NCBI RefSeq assembly: GCF_003086295.3
Contig: NC_092055.1
Coordinates: forward strand, 122,737,484-122,801,483
Origin: Arachis hypogaea
Taxonomy: Eukaryota > Streptophyta > Magnoliopsida > Fabales > Fabaceae
Reading direction: 5' to 3'
DNA length: 64,000 nt
The position numbers were made by a program, and so were the translations under genes. This document shows positions 49,829 through 60,746 of this stretch, one piece after another. A model generated the notes under the pieces. The model was not told the origin of the DNA. It saw nothing but the letters and a program-made list of their open reading frames with translations, and made no database searches. The first letter of the stretch is position 1. The number at the start of each line of letters is the position of its first letter.

Positions 49829-51083
49829 TCTTGGAGATAGGCCATTTAGATAGACCGATTCTAATAGTGTTCCACAAACTACCGGGAAGCCGACTACATG
49901 GGTAGTGGTATGGTGACTAGCTACTACTCCAAATTATTCCTCCTTCTCCTTTGATGGCTGATGTGGCACAATTTTATAACGAAGATGGAAGCTTAAGAGC
50001 CACTAATCCGGATGTTAAAACCATGGAACTCTGGAGAAGCCAAGTATTCCTTCCCTTTAAGGTCATTAGTGTCCTATATTCATTTTTAGGATCTCTTTTT
50101 ACTTAAGAATAGATTGATTCCATTTCTTTTTTATTTCTTACTCTACTTGAACATCTCCCTCTGATTTTCTGTGAAAATGTTAAGGCAACCTATTTTGCTC
50201 CCCCTAAAAAGTCATGCTCCCTTTTTTCGACTTGGATGTCGAGACTAGCTCCTTCTTATAAATCTGTTTGGAGGATAATAGGAATTACTTCTGCTCTTAA
50301 ACTAGCAATCTTCGACCTGTCATATACTGCACCTCTCTTAGGAGCTAGTTTGTACTTTTAGTATTCAGCTACCAACAATTTTCATTTCCCTATAGGATGA
50401 TGGGTCCTACCCTGATGGAAGTGTTCACCCTGATTGGCATGCCTCCTGATGGGGAGTGTATGTCATGGACCACCGAATATCCTGATAATGTCTTCGACAT
50501 CAATTTTGACTCGACTTTTTTGTTGGGTTTTATCCGAAACAACATGGGATTTGAAGGAGACCCTATCACCAATAGTGAGCATGTAGCCTTTTTACTTTTG
50601 TGGCTTAATGCTTTTGTCTTTTGTCCTAAATCCATCCAGATCCAAAAGAGAAATTACCTTCCTTTAGCCATCATGCTTCACCACAAAAAATATATTGACC
50701 TTTCTTTTTTATCTTAGGTCAATTGTATGAAACTCTGTCTTTAGTGGTTAGCAAAATTCGTCAAAATTTTGGCCCACTCTGGGTTGTGAATTTGTGGTTA
50801 AAAGCCATTCTTGAGCCTCGACTCATAGGTTCATCTTCAGATATCCTAAAAACTCCCATTGATGGTATTCAACTATCTCTTTTGTCTTGATCTAAGCCAA
50901 AAAATATGTTTGCTATTGATGCATTTTATTACTTCATCACCTTACTTCTCGACATTAAAACTAATGATAACACTTCTTACTATCCTAATCCTTTTACTTA
51001 TTGATGTAGTTTAGTCGAATTCCTCAATTCTTTCACTAGCTCAAAGCCAGAAAACCAATTCATTGTCGACGACCTATGGTCCC
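49829..51083 (+). pseudogene. PMD gene copy 2, central piece
   Basis: After the first insertion the frame resumes with ADVAQFYNEDGSLRATNPD near 49960. LAPSYKSVWRIIGITSALKL (about 50240) and LGASLYF then lead into MMGPTLMEVFTLIGMPPDGE at 50397-50456 and AFLLLWLNAFVFCPKS at 50587. These match the PMD blocks of copy 1. A stop and a one-base shift precede 50397 and more stops follow 50717. The piece ends at the TSD GTCCC of the Athila-like element. Confidence 0.78.
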
Positions 51084-51925
51084 TGACGTCGAGATTTTTA
51101 CCAGTAAAGAGATTCATAGAAACAGTTGCGTTGTAGATATAGTCTCTAAACCGACAAAAATCTCTTCGTACAAACGTGTTGGGTGTCACAAGTAACAAAC
51201 CCCTTTAGAAATTGTTAACCGAGTATTCAAACCTCGGGTCGTCTTCTCAAGAAACTGCGAGGAAGTATGTTCTTATTATTGGCTATAAAGGTTGTAATCG
51301 GGGTTTAGAAGATGAGAAGCAAGTAATTTGAATGACAAGTAAAGTAAATGGCAATTAGAATAAATAAATACTGTAAAGCAGACTTTTGGCAAGGTAAGAG
51401 AAGTTGGAGGTCCAACGTAGTTATCTCTCTCAACTATAATGAAAGTTGAATCTAAACTCCACTTGATCAACCTGTACTAGCGCAAAGGAAAGTCAAGGTA
51501 TTAATTAAATTGACCTTTGAATCCTATTTATTTCCTAAGAAAAGGTTGGGATTACTTAAGTTCAGCTCAATTAGCAAGATAACGATTATTAATTATGTTG
51601 AGTTAAATAACTGTTGAGTTACTGAATTCTTAACTAGGACTAAAAGGAAAAAAAGTAAAATTACTGGAATAATAGAAATATCCTTAGATGGGAAGCAATG
51701 GTAACTTAAATCAAAGAGAACAATCATAAACTGAAAATACCTCAATTATCATTAATTCAAATAACAATCTGTAACATGGAAGAATTCATAGATCCAATTA
51801 TAAGGGTAAATAGCCAACTCAGATACTGAAATAAATAAATAAAGGGAAAAGGGAAGTTTAAAACAAAGAAATATAAAACTTGGATTGAGAGTCACTCTTA
51901 AAACAAGAAGAAATCCTAAATCTGA

Positions 51926-51948
51926 AGAGAGAGAGAGAGAGAGAGAGA
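51926..51948. repeat. (GA)n microsatellite in the left LTR
   Basis: The GA run is ten bases longer here than at the matching place in the right LTR (about 60086-60099). Confidence 0.85.
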
Positions 51949-52026
51949 AGATCTCCCTCTCAACTAAATCTAAATCATTGAAAAGTAAAATATGCGAGCT
52001 CTCTTTGAATGGGTGCATTCCCACAC

Positions 52027-52033
52027 TTTATAA
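52027..52033 (-). promoter_or_regulatory. TATA-like box of the Athila-like LTR
   Basis: The reverse complement TTATAAA lies about 95 bp downstream (on the minus strand) of the palindrome array. The same box is at 60177-60183 in the other LTR. Use is inferred. Confidence 0.5.
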
Positions 52034-52128
52034 CCTCTGGTCTATGCTGTCTGTACTTGGATCTGGGCCAAAAAGGGCTTCAGAATTCGCTGGGGGCGTA
52101 TTCTGTGAATTCTGATATGTGGCCTCTG

Positions 52129-52311
52129 TCACGCGTCCGCGTGGGTCACGCGGTCGCGTCATTTGGAGCTTTTCCTTGCCACGCGGTTGCGTCAGACATG
52201 CGACCGCGTCATGTGCGTTCTGCTTAAGGCGCGCGGTCGCGTCAGTCATGCGGTCGCGTCGCTGCTGATTCGTGCTTGGCACGCGATCGCGTCATCCATG
52301 CGATCGCGTGG
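52129..52311. repeat. Palindrome array (CACGCGATCGCGTG type), left LTR
   Basis: About nine copies of CACGCGGTCGCGTC, CATGCGACCGCGTC, CACGCGATCGCGTC and similar, in pairs with short spacers. Confidence 0.9.
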
Positions 52312-52614
52312 ATACCAGTTTCCTTAAAGCTCCGTTTTGCTTTCTCCTTCCATTTTAGTAGGTTTCTTTTTCCATCCTTTAAGTCATTCTGCCTTAGAAA
52401 ATCTGAAACTACTCAACACACTAATCACGGCATCGAATGGAAATAAAGGTAATTAAAATAATTAATTTTTAAAGCTTAGGAAACATGTTTTTCACAATAT
52501 GACATAATAAGGAAGGGAAAGTAAAACCATGCAATTAATGTGAATAAGTAGGTGAGGGATTGTATAAATCACTCAAATTAAGCACAAAAGAACTCATGAA
52601 ATATGGGTTTATCA

Positions 52615-52652
52615 ACCTCCCCACACTTAAACACTAGCATGTCCTCATGCTA
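52615..52652 (-). other. PPT and hairpin of the Athila-like element
   Basis: On the minus strand TAGCATG-AGGA-CATGCTA forms a perfect 7-bp stem with an AGGA loop. TGTTTAAGTGTGGGGAGGT and then the LTR follow. The purine tract is the likely plus-strand primer. Confidence 0.75.
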
Positions 52653-52813
52653 AATCCAAGGTAAATAATTAAGGTTAAAGTGATGGAATGTCATGCAATG
52701 CAACCTAATTTAAATGCAACTATCTAAATGAATGATGCATCATGCAACTCTAAATTATTCACTTATATATAAAGCTTACATGTAGTCAAGTTAATTCACA
52801 TTCTCAAGGAGTC

Positions 52814-52859
<46 letters not shown>

Positions 52860-54250
52860 CCAACCCTTAAATAATAAAGCATTTTAGCAAATGAGATGGG
52901 AAAGAAAACATTGTTCAAACTTGCAAAACAATTAGTAAATATAAGCACAGATATATGTTGATGAGTTATAGAACCCTCACTGAATTTTGTGTTTACTCTC
53001 TAGTCATTTAGTGTTTATTGGGTTTATTCACTCTATTTTTCTTTTTATTCTTACTTTCTATAGCTTTGTTCTTCATCTAACCAATCAACAATTATAGAAT
53101 ATAGTCATACCAAAAAGCCATGAGGTCTTTAGTTGAGGTTGTAATGGGGCCAAGGTAAAGGTAAGGATTTATGTATAGGGTTAAGTGAGCTAATAGGTGA
53201 ATCCTTAATTAGACTAAGATCTCACCTAACATACATTTTTAGCAAGATAAAACTTCTTTACCTATTCTCCCATATTATCCCACTTATTGTTACATGCTCA
53301 TGTTTCACTTTTTATTTTTATCCCATGCTCATTGTTTTTATTTCTTTTACTTTCTCTACCTTTTGTTTCTATCATCCGTGTTCCCAAAAAGTTTCCCACA
53401 TTTAACTCTATTCATAATTTTCTATCTTAAGCTAAGCAAGGATTCACTTGTGATTTTTTTTTTGTTTTTCTGCTTAAGGCTAGTAATTTGGCTAAATAGA
53501 ATAAATGGGTTTTAAAAGGCACAAGGGGGCTAACAAGGGTGATGTAAAAGGTAGGCTAATTTGGGGTAAGTGAGCTGAAATCAAATGATGGCCTCAATCA
53601 TTCTCCTGGTATGTACCTATTCTATATTTTATAATTGGACATATAGATTAAAGCAAAGTAAAGAACATCAGAATAAAAAGAAATTAAACACACAGAAATG
53701 AAATTATGGTTTGAATGCAACCATACAATTAAGCTCAAGACGCACAGGCTGTGTGTTCTTTAACTCAAGCATCATATATCATTTATATATTGTATGCAGG
53801 TTTAGTTAAAAATTCTCATTATTCTCATAAAAAAATTATTTAGGGTAGCTTTTAAAGTTTTAATGTTCCTCCTTGATGAAATGTTGTCAGCTTAACTACA
53901 TCATGTAATGCTATATATAAGGTTTGTGGATTTAAATCTGTTATGTTCAATTTCCTAGCTTACTTCCTTTTTATATTTTTCAATTTAAACTATACTATCT
54001 TATGCTAAAAAAAAGGGTAAACTATACTAATTAATCCACTAATAAATCAGAATTGCAAACTAAACTTAAATAACTAAAATAAACTAAATGGCTAAAATAT
54101 GAACTAAAGATGCAAAATGCAGAAAATAGAGTAAAAATACATAAAAGCAATGTATAAGTACTCAGAAAATAACAATAAAAAGAACAGAAAAATATCCAAA
54201 ATAAAAGAAAAAGTATGTAGTGGTTCACCAAAATAAACGCCAGAGATGGT
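52653..54250. other. 3' internal noncoding region of the Athila-like element
   Basis: AT-rich, no supported gene. It contains an (AT)n run at about 52816-52858 and a T-rich stretch near 53290-53480. Confidence 0.6.
52816..52858. repeat. (AT)n microsatellite
   Basis: A pure TA run of about 43 bp inside the element. Confidence 0.95.
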
Positions 54251-54253
54251 GAC

Positions 54254-54290
54254 CTCCCCACACTTAAAAGGAAGCATCGTCCCCGATGCT
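54254..54290 (-). other. Internal hairpin plus PPT-like module
   Basis: On the minus strand AGCATCG-GGGA-CGATGCT is a perfect 7-bp stem with a GGGA loop, followed by TCCTTTTAAGTGTGGGGAGG. It starts three bases after the ORF stop codon and duplicates the LTR-proximal module 1.6 kb away. Confidence 0.6.
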
Positions 54291-54293
54291 CAA

Positions 54294-55687
54294 TCAGGCC
54301 GGGTGTGAAGGGGTGTCATCACTGGTAGGGATGGTAGCGGGAGTCTCAGTGGTGGTGGTGGGCTGAGGGTCTGGCTGCTGTAGAGGCGGGGCTGACTGGA
54401 TCGGGATCTCAAGATCCGCAGCCTCAATCTGATGTGGGACCGCTGCCTGTGGTGCGGCTGGTGCTGCCTCCTGGGGATGGGTCTCTGCCTCGGGCGCATC
54501 TGCCTCCTCCTCAGATGCCTCGGACGGTGTGTCGGACTCGGAGGAGATGTCACCGGATCGTATCATCAGCTTTAGGTGCTCATAGCGCCGCTTGTTGCGA
54601 CGCTCCATCTGGTCAAGTCGTCGAAACAAGCGGTGCACCAGATGATAGACGGGCTCTGTGGCAGGTGGAGGTGCAGTGGTAAGTGGTGTAGCAGTGGAGG
54701 AAGAGGGTCCAACAGAGGTGGGGCTGACTCATTAGTAGCAGTGAATGGTGATGGTTTGTGGCCCAGGGCTAAGAAGTTCCGGCTGTGCGGAATGATCTTC
54801 CTGCAATCCGCCGCTGGTGGTCTCTCATCGGCATCCTCCCATGGCACGTCAGCTCGACGGCCAAGCTGTGTAACCAGATATGGAAAAGGGAGGGTACCTC
54901 GGACGTGGACCCTGGCCATATAGTACCGAATGAAACGTGGCAGATAAAGGTCCTTACCCTCCAGCACACAACAAAGGAGGGTGATCATAGCAGCCGGGAT
55001 CTCCGTCTCGTGAGTACTCGGCATCACATAATTACTCAAGATCTGGTGCCATAACCGAGCCTCATCATTTAAGTATGCTCTCTTGATCCCTCTAGGCATG
55101 GTAGTATCCTGACCCATCTCCCAAGGGACTGTCGGGTCGAGAGCTATCCGTGCCTTTACAGCATCCCAATCAAACTGCATCTGACGCATGTCCTCCTCAG
55201 CCTTTGAATAACCATCAGGCTGATCGGACTTGGCTGGGAGCCGGAGAATGTCCTCTAAGGCCTCTTCAGTGACCATAATTTATTTTTCTCTCAGGTTCAC
55301 TGCATCTAGGGTGGGGAGGTAGTAGTTGCAGTAGAATTCCCAGACCCAAGATGCGTTGACCTCTGTCAGTGTTCTCTCTAGAAAGAACCAGCCCCTTTGC
55401 TTGATTTGCTCAGTGGTGTACTGCTGAAGGGCTTTTGGAATCTTCAGAGTTCGTTCCAGGTATAGATTTCTGGAGTTTGCAAAAGCCGGGTACTTCAGCT
55501 CACAGTACCGGTTTGCAAATTTTATGGGATCATTCACAGGGAGCAGCTGGTCAGCTTTTTCCTGCTGTGTGAAGTTCTTCTCCCGCCAAGAAGAATCATG
55601 CATTAGAGCAATGATGGACTGGGAGGAATCTCTTCGCTTGCGCTTGCCAGTAGCCTTGCCTTTGCCTTTCCTCTGTAAGGCAGACAT
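54294..55687 (-). pseudogene. Element ORF: putative plant transposon protein, nearly intact
   Basis: A basic start MSALQRKGKGKATGKRKRR leads into the domain found in many plant element ORFs and Athila ORF1-like proteins. KQRGWFFLERTLTEVNASWVWEFYCNYY-like sequence (here near 55400-55310) is followed by IMVTEEALEDIL, AYLNDEARLWHQILSNYV and TLLCCVLEGKDLYLPRFI. One in-frame stop (TAA at 55277-55282) and one frameshift near 54720 break it. The rest is open, and the acidic, Pro/Gln-rich tail (54638-54294) keeps frame to its own stop. The biochemical role is unknown. It lies where Athila elements carry their env-like gene. The ATG at 55687 was preferred to an upstream hydrophobic extension. Confidence 0.75.
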
Positions 55688-56867
55688 CTTGAAAAACAGA
55701 AAACCAGGATATGGATAAAAATAGTAAAGAAAATAGGCAATTAAACAAAGAAAACTCAAAGCGACAAAGGAGAAGTAAAATAAGGAAAATGAGTATATGA
55801 AATATGATTAAATTTATGTTAAATAGAAAAATAATCAATATGCCATGGTGAGAAAGTTAGAGGAAAGTGAAAATAATCAGAAAAGAGATTAAAAGGGTTA
55901 GTATGGTTAGAATTTGAAAAAGAAATTAGTAAATTAAAGTTAGTGAGTTAGTAAAGTGCGGGTTAAAGTAAGTGGCATAGAAAAATTCCATATAACAAGG
56001 ATTCACAGGTAAGAATAGAAGTACTCATAATCGAACAAGGAAAACAGGGTGATGCTGATTCGAATAGAAATAAAGAAAGCAAAAATTGGAATCAGTGAAT
56101 CACAAATGCAGTTTATGAACCAGGAAAAAAAAGAGGATAAGAAAGTCTGCCATAGCATTCATGAAATGGTTTGTGTAAAGCAGAGCAAAACAGAGTTCAG
56201 AAATGGCAAACCAAAACATGAATGAAAACAATTTTAAAAAAATTTGGGCAGCATTCCGGCTAAAATTGGATTGTCCCGGAAAATAAACAGCAATCATAGC
56301 AGTTCATATGAATTAAAAACTTGCTGCAGTTACCTATAATTAATAGAAACAGGAAAATTCAGAGTAACAAGTAGCAAAAGCAAGAAATCATAGCATATGA
56401 ACGAGGTCACAGGAACAGCAGAATTGCAGTTAGGATAAAACAGAAACAGGAACAGTGCAAGTAAACAGACCTAGATCCACTAACCACAGCCTAAGCTACC
56501 TAACAACCTAAAAATCCACTACAGCATGCATATCTATCTATCCTAATTATGAACAGAAACGAAAAACAAATTAGAGAAAAACGACGAACGGATAAAAAGG
56601 GTTGCGTTTTGCGGAACCTGGTAGGCGGGAGGGGTGGAACGGGGAAGAAGGTAGTGGAGAGGGGAGGAGAGAGGAAGAAGGGAGAAGAAGGGAGGGGAGG
56701 GGGTTGCGGCGGCAGTGTCTGGACGGCGGCGGCGTCTGGGTGGTGGCGGCTGGGTGGTGGTGTGTGGTGGTTGGAGGGAGAAGAAGCAGAGAGGGAGAAG
56801 ATGGTTGGGGGTGGGGGGGCTGCGCGATTGATAGGGTTCGCGGGCTGGGGGGTTATATGTTCGAATC
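55688..56867. other. Internal noncoding region of the Athila-like element
   Basis: No coherent frame appears on the element strand. The 56600-56860 part is rich in CCTCC on the minus strand and gives low-complexity Pro/Arg frames that I do not accept as genes. Confidence 0.5.
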
Positions 56868-57330
56868 CACGCGGCCGCGTGGGACACGCAGTCGCATGGT
56901 TGAGGTGAAAATGGGAGTGACGCGATCGCGTGGGTCGTGCGATCGCATGAGAGGGGGGAAAGAGGGGTGACGCGATCGCGTGGGTTGCGCGATCGCGTCA
57001 CTGGAATTCGTGCTAAACGCACGACTCCAGCGCCATTTTAGCGCAACTCTCTGTCTCCTTTTGGGGTGATGTGCAATCCATGCGACGCGATCGCGTCGCT
57101 CACGCGGTCGCGTGGGATTGGTATTGTGCAAGTGACGCGATCGCATTGGGCATGCGATCGCGTGGGCAAATTTGTGCAAAACGCACAAGGCCGCACGATT
57201 CCAGCCTAACTTTCTGTTCATTGGATCCTTACGCCGATATATATATCACGCGGCCGCGTGGGTCACGCGGTAGCGCGGGTGGTGTTTTTCGCAGTATGAC
57301 GCGATCGCATGGGGCATGCGGTCGCGTCGT
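56868..57330. repeat. Internal palindrome array (CACGCGATCGCGTG type)
   Basis: About a dozen copies of the LTR palindrome family (for example GACGCGATCGCGTGGG, CATGCGATCGCGTGGG, CACGCGGCCGCGTGGG) are arranged in pairs and separated by non-repetitive spacers that contain AAACGCAC. Confidence 0.92.
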
Positions 57331-57576
57331 GCACCCCCTTTTTTTTTTATATATATATATATGCATGAAAAATGCAGAATGCAATGATTAACATGAATGC
57401 TATGCATGATTCCAGGTTTAATAAATTAAAATGAAAAAGGAAAAATGAAAGCAATTAATAAGAAATAAATTGAAAAAGAAGCGACCATACCATGGTGGGT
57501 TGTCTCCCACCTAGCACTCTTAGTTAAAGTCCTTAAGTTGGACATTGGAGGAGTATCCTGTTATGGTTGCTTATGT
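57331..57576. other. Spacer with short AT run
   Basis: An AT repeat (57349-57361) and A-rich sequence. On the minus strand GTGCTAGGTGGGAGACAACC at about 57500-57520 is a phrase that I recall from related elements. No gene. Confidence 0.4.
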
Positions 57577-57980
57577 TTAAATTCGTCTAAAAATCTCCAC
57601 CAGTGCTTGGAATGCCAATAGCTTCCGGGGTCCCAAACTAGGCATGTGAAGCTCGAACAACTTCAAATATATTGTCAGGCTCCCGGGATGACAAATGTCA
57701 TAATAAACTCCAGGATTCCAAGCCTTGCTTTTAAATCCGCCTCCGTCTTGATCTACATGCCTCCATCCGGGTGGTTTAAAAAGTAGAATCTCACCGTGGT
57801 GACCAAACGTTCTCCGTGATCCATGCAATTGAGCATGATACTAATTCGTGTACTTCGAGGTGAAGCGTGGAACCTTATTGAACCTTGTGCACCAGCTCTG
57901 AGTACGAGCCATTTCCCTCTTACTCTTAAAGCTGCAGAGAGCTCTAAGCTGGCCATCTGTTTCAAGCAAACCATATTCAA
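57577..57980 (-). pseudogene. Unidentified element coding remnant
   Basis: Two overlapping minus-strand frames (KWLVLRAGAQGSIRFHASPR and, shifted, WNPGVYYDICHPGSLTIYLK) look like one protein with a frameshift near 57770. I do not recognise a domain. The position is between the gag-like part and the palindrome array. Confidence 0.4.
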
Positions 57981-58014
57981 GTGAATAAGTAAAGTTATAA
58001 GTTAAGGATTGTAC

Positions 58015-58659
58015 CTACTTGAAGCTTGTATTAGGTGGTAATGGCCTTGGGATAGGTGTTTTTGGTGGTTCTGCAAGTTCCGTTTCTTTGTGCTCTTCCG
58101 TGAATTCCTCCACTTCTTTGCAAAGATCTTCAATTGTATCTGTGTCCTGGTCAAAGTCTTCGGTGTCTTCCTCATCACTTGAGTCATAGATTGGAGGTTG
58201 AGAGAAATCTACCTCTGCATCATCTTCATATTCACTTGGGGAAGATTCTTCGATCTCAGAGAATTCACTTACGGATGCAAGTTCATCACCAAAAGAGCTA
58301 GACTTGTGACGATCATCATCAAGGGAATTTGCTCCTTGGATTATTCCGTCTGATTCCTCATAAACGACTTGCCTTGGAGATTGTACAGCATCCTCCTTAG
58401 CATCAACTGTAGCATCCTGGACGGAGTTTTCCTCAATTCTGGATTCCCATGGAAGTTCAGCATCTCCTAGGTCTTCAACCAACTCTTCTTCTTGAACAAA
58501 GACAGCTTCTTCTAATTGTTCTAGTATAAATTCATTCTCTGTCTTGTCCACTGGAGTTTCTGGTATCTCGTTCATGCTACGCTCTTCATTGGGCTGTTCA
58601 CATGGAGCTGTGGCTGATCCTTGTGTATTTAAGCGCCTAGAAGCCCATTGAATTATCAC
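58015..58659 (-). CDS. Acidic element protein segment, 214 codons
   Basis: An open frame rich in Glu, Asp and Ser (for example DFSQPPIYDSSDEEDTEDFD) includes AELPWESRIEENS. I recall such phrases from Arachis/legume element polyproteins. It has no enzymatic motif. It is probably the C-terminal part of a gag-like product whose N-terminal part lies at 58660-59130 in another frame. Whether it is translated is unknown. Confidence 0.45.
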   Translation of the reverse strand: MIIQWASRRLNTQGSATAPCEQPNEERSMNEIPETPVDKTENEFILEQLEEAVFVQEEELVEDLGDAELPWESRIEENSVQDATVDAKEDAVQSPRQVVYEESDGIIQGANSLDDDRHKSSSFGDELASVSEFSEIEESSPSEYEDDAEVDFSQPPIYDSSDEEDTEDFDQDTDTIEDLCKEVEEFTEEHKETELAEPPKTPIPRPLPPNTSFK

Positions 58660-59124
58660 TTGCTCCAGTTGTTGAATGGTTGTTTGAAATTTTCTTACTG
58701 TTTCCTTTAGGCGATCCTCTGCTTCTCGGGTTGCTGGACTTGGACATGATACAAAGGAAAGTGGTGGTGATTGGGAGTGATTGGATTGGTATTGGGGTAA
58801 GGAAGGATCATATGGTGGCGAATGGTAAAGAGAAGCTTGTGAGTGTGGTGGTTCGGGATTATGTTGAAAGGACGGTTTATATGCACGGGGTGGGGCTTGT
58901 TGGTAGTTACAAGGCTGTCCACCATGTCTTTCAGCTGGGTATGCACTGTAGAATGGTCTTTGTCCAGGATATCTCGGAGGGTGTTGCTACCAAAAGGGTT
59001 GATTAGATCCTCTTGGTTCCATCCATCCTTGATTGGTCTGACCTTGATGCACATTCCTGCTGTAACCTCTATTTCCTTTAACAATATTGGAACCAAACTC
59101 AAAGCGAGAGGGGTGAGAATTCAT
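58660..59124 (-). pseudogene. Gag-like leader protein remnant
   Basis: An ATG at 59124 opens MNSHPSRFEFGSNIVKGNRG, with Asn/Gln/Gly/Pro-rich sequence up to a stop near 58990. Further Pro/His/Gln-rich sequence in other frames leads to the acidic segment. It is the first coding sequence after the PBS, the place of gag, but no capsid fold or zinc knuckle is recognisable. Confidence 0.45.
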
Positions 59125-59222
59125 AGTAGCAAATAAATATAAAAAGGAAAAACAAAAATAAATAAACAAGCAAAAGAAAAAAAATATTTACAATAACCAA
59201 TAATAAGGCACACGTTAGCAGT

Positions 59223-59240
59223 TCCCCGGCAACGGCGCCA
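59223..59240 (-). other. Primer-binding site (tRNA-Asp type)
   Basis: The reverse complement TGGCGCCGTTGCCGGGGA starts three bases from the LTR end ACATCA. This 18-mer is the usual Athila/Tat PBS for tRNA-Asp. Confidence 0.9.
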
Positions 59241-59243
59241 TTT

Positions 59244-60746
59244 TGATGTCGAGATTTTCACCAGTAAAGAGATTCATAGAAACAGTTGCGTTGTAGATAT
59301 AGTCTCTAAACCGACAAAAATCCCTTCGTACAAATGTGTTGGGTGTCACAAGTAACAAACCCCTTTAGAAATTGTTAACCGAGTATTCAAACCTCGGGTC
59401 GTCTTCTCAAGGAACTGCGAGGAAGTATGTTCTTATTATTGGCTATAAAGGTTGTAATCGGGGTTTAGAAGATGAGAAGCAAGTAATTTGAATGACAAGT
59501 AAAGTAAATGGCAATTAGAATAAATAAATACTATAGAGCAGACTTTTGGCAAGGTAAGAGAAGTTGGAGGTCCAACGTAGTTATCTCTCTCAACTATAAT
59601 GAAAGTTGAATCTAAACTCCACTTGATCAACCTGTACTAAGGCAAAGGAAAGTCAAGGGATTAATTAAATTGACCTTTGAATCCTATTTATTTCCTAAGA
59701 AAAGGTTGGGATTACTTAAGTTCAGCTTAATTAGCAAGATAACGATTATTAATTATGTTGAGTTAAATAACTGTTGAGTTACTGAATTCTTAACCAGGAC
59801 CAAAAGGGGAAAAAGTAAAATTACTGGAATAATAGAAATATCCTTAGATGGGAAGCAATGGTAACTTAAATCAAAGAGAACAATCATAAACTGAAAATAC
59901 CTCAATTATCATTAATTCAAATAACAATCTGTAACATGGAAGAATTCATAGATCCAATTATAAGGGTAAATAGCCAACTCAGATACTGAAATAAATAAAT
60001 AAAGGGAAAAGGGAAGTTTAAAACAAAGAAATATAAAACTTGGATTGAGAGTCACTCTTAAAACAAGAAGAAATCCTAAATCCGAAGAGAGAGAGAGAAG
60101 ATCTCCCTCTCAACTAAATCTAAATCATTGAAAAGTAAAATACGCGAGCTCTCTTTGAATGGGTGCATTCCCACACTTTATAACCTCTGGTTTATGCTGT
60201 CTGTACTTGGATCTGGGCCAAAAAGGCTTCAGAATTCGCTGGGGGCGTATTCTGTGAATTCTGATACGTGGCCTTTGTCACGCGGTCGCGTCATTCGGAG
60301 CTTTTCCTTGCCACGCGGTCGCGTCAGACATGCGACCGCGTCATGTGCGTTCTGCTTAAGGCGCGCAGTCGCGTCAGTCATGCGGCCGCGTCGCTACTGA
60401 TTCGTGCTTGGCACGCGATCGCGTCATCCATGCGATCGCGTGGATACCAGTTTCCTTAAAGCTCCGTTTTGCTTTCTCCTTCCATTTTAGTAGGTTTCCT
60501 TTTCCATCCTTTAAGTCATTCTGCCTTAGAAAATCTGAAACTACTCAACACACTAATCACGGCATCGAATGGAAATAAAGGTAATTAAAATAATTAATTT
60601 TTAAAGCTTAGAAAACATGTTTTTCACAATATGACATAATAAGGAAGGGAAAGTAAAACCATGCAATTAATGTGAATAAGTAGGTGAGGGATTGTATAAA
60701 TCACTCAAATTAAGCATAAAAGAACTCATGAAATATGGGTTTATCA
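59244..60746 (-). repeat. 5' LTR of the Athila-like element (1503 bp)
   Basis: Starts TGATGTCGAG and ends GGGTTTATCA on the plus strand. It is nearly identical to 51084-52614. One 17-bp palindrome unit present in the left LTR is missing here. Confidence 0.95.
60278..60442. repeat. Palindrome array, right LTR
   Basis: Same array as in the left LTR with one unit fewer and several point differences inside the palindromes. Confidence 0.9.

Larger units (their letters stand above)
51084..52614 (-). repeat. 3' LTR of the Athila-like element (1531 bp)
   Basis: Starts TGACGTCGAG and ends GGGTTTATCA on the plus strand. It holds the palindrome array and a TATA-like box read on the minus strand. Confidence 0.95.
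51084..60746 (-). mobile_element. Complete non-autonomous Athila/Tat-like LTR retrotransposon (9.66 kb)
   Basis: Two LTRs (51084-52614 and 59244-60746) lie in direct orientation, flanked by the perfect TSD GTCCC (51079-51083, 60747-60751). On the minus strand the PBS TGGCGCCGTTGCCGGGGA (59240-59223) follows the right LTR after three bases and fits tRNA-Asp, as usual for Athila elements. A purine tract AAGTGTGGGGAGGT abuts the left LTR. Inside are a gag-like remnant and one larger ORF, and I find no RT, RNase H or integrase. The LTRs differ by 28 substitutions, a 10-bp GA-repeat change and a 17-bp motif-unit change by my count. Confidence 0.93.

Noticed and set aside
52129..52311. CRISPR-like appearance of short palindromic repeats with spacers
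   Set aside because: The sequence is plant nuclear DNA, repeats vary in sequence, spacers are uneven, and the array lies in an LTR.
56543..57022. Pro/Arg-rich frames on both strands near 56.6-57.0 kb
   Set aside because: They arise from GC-rich low-complexity sequence and the palindrome array, and their frames conflict with each other.
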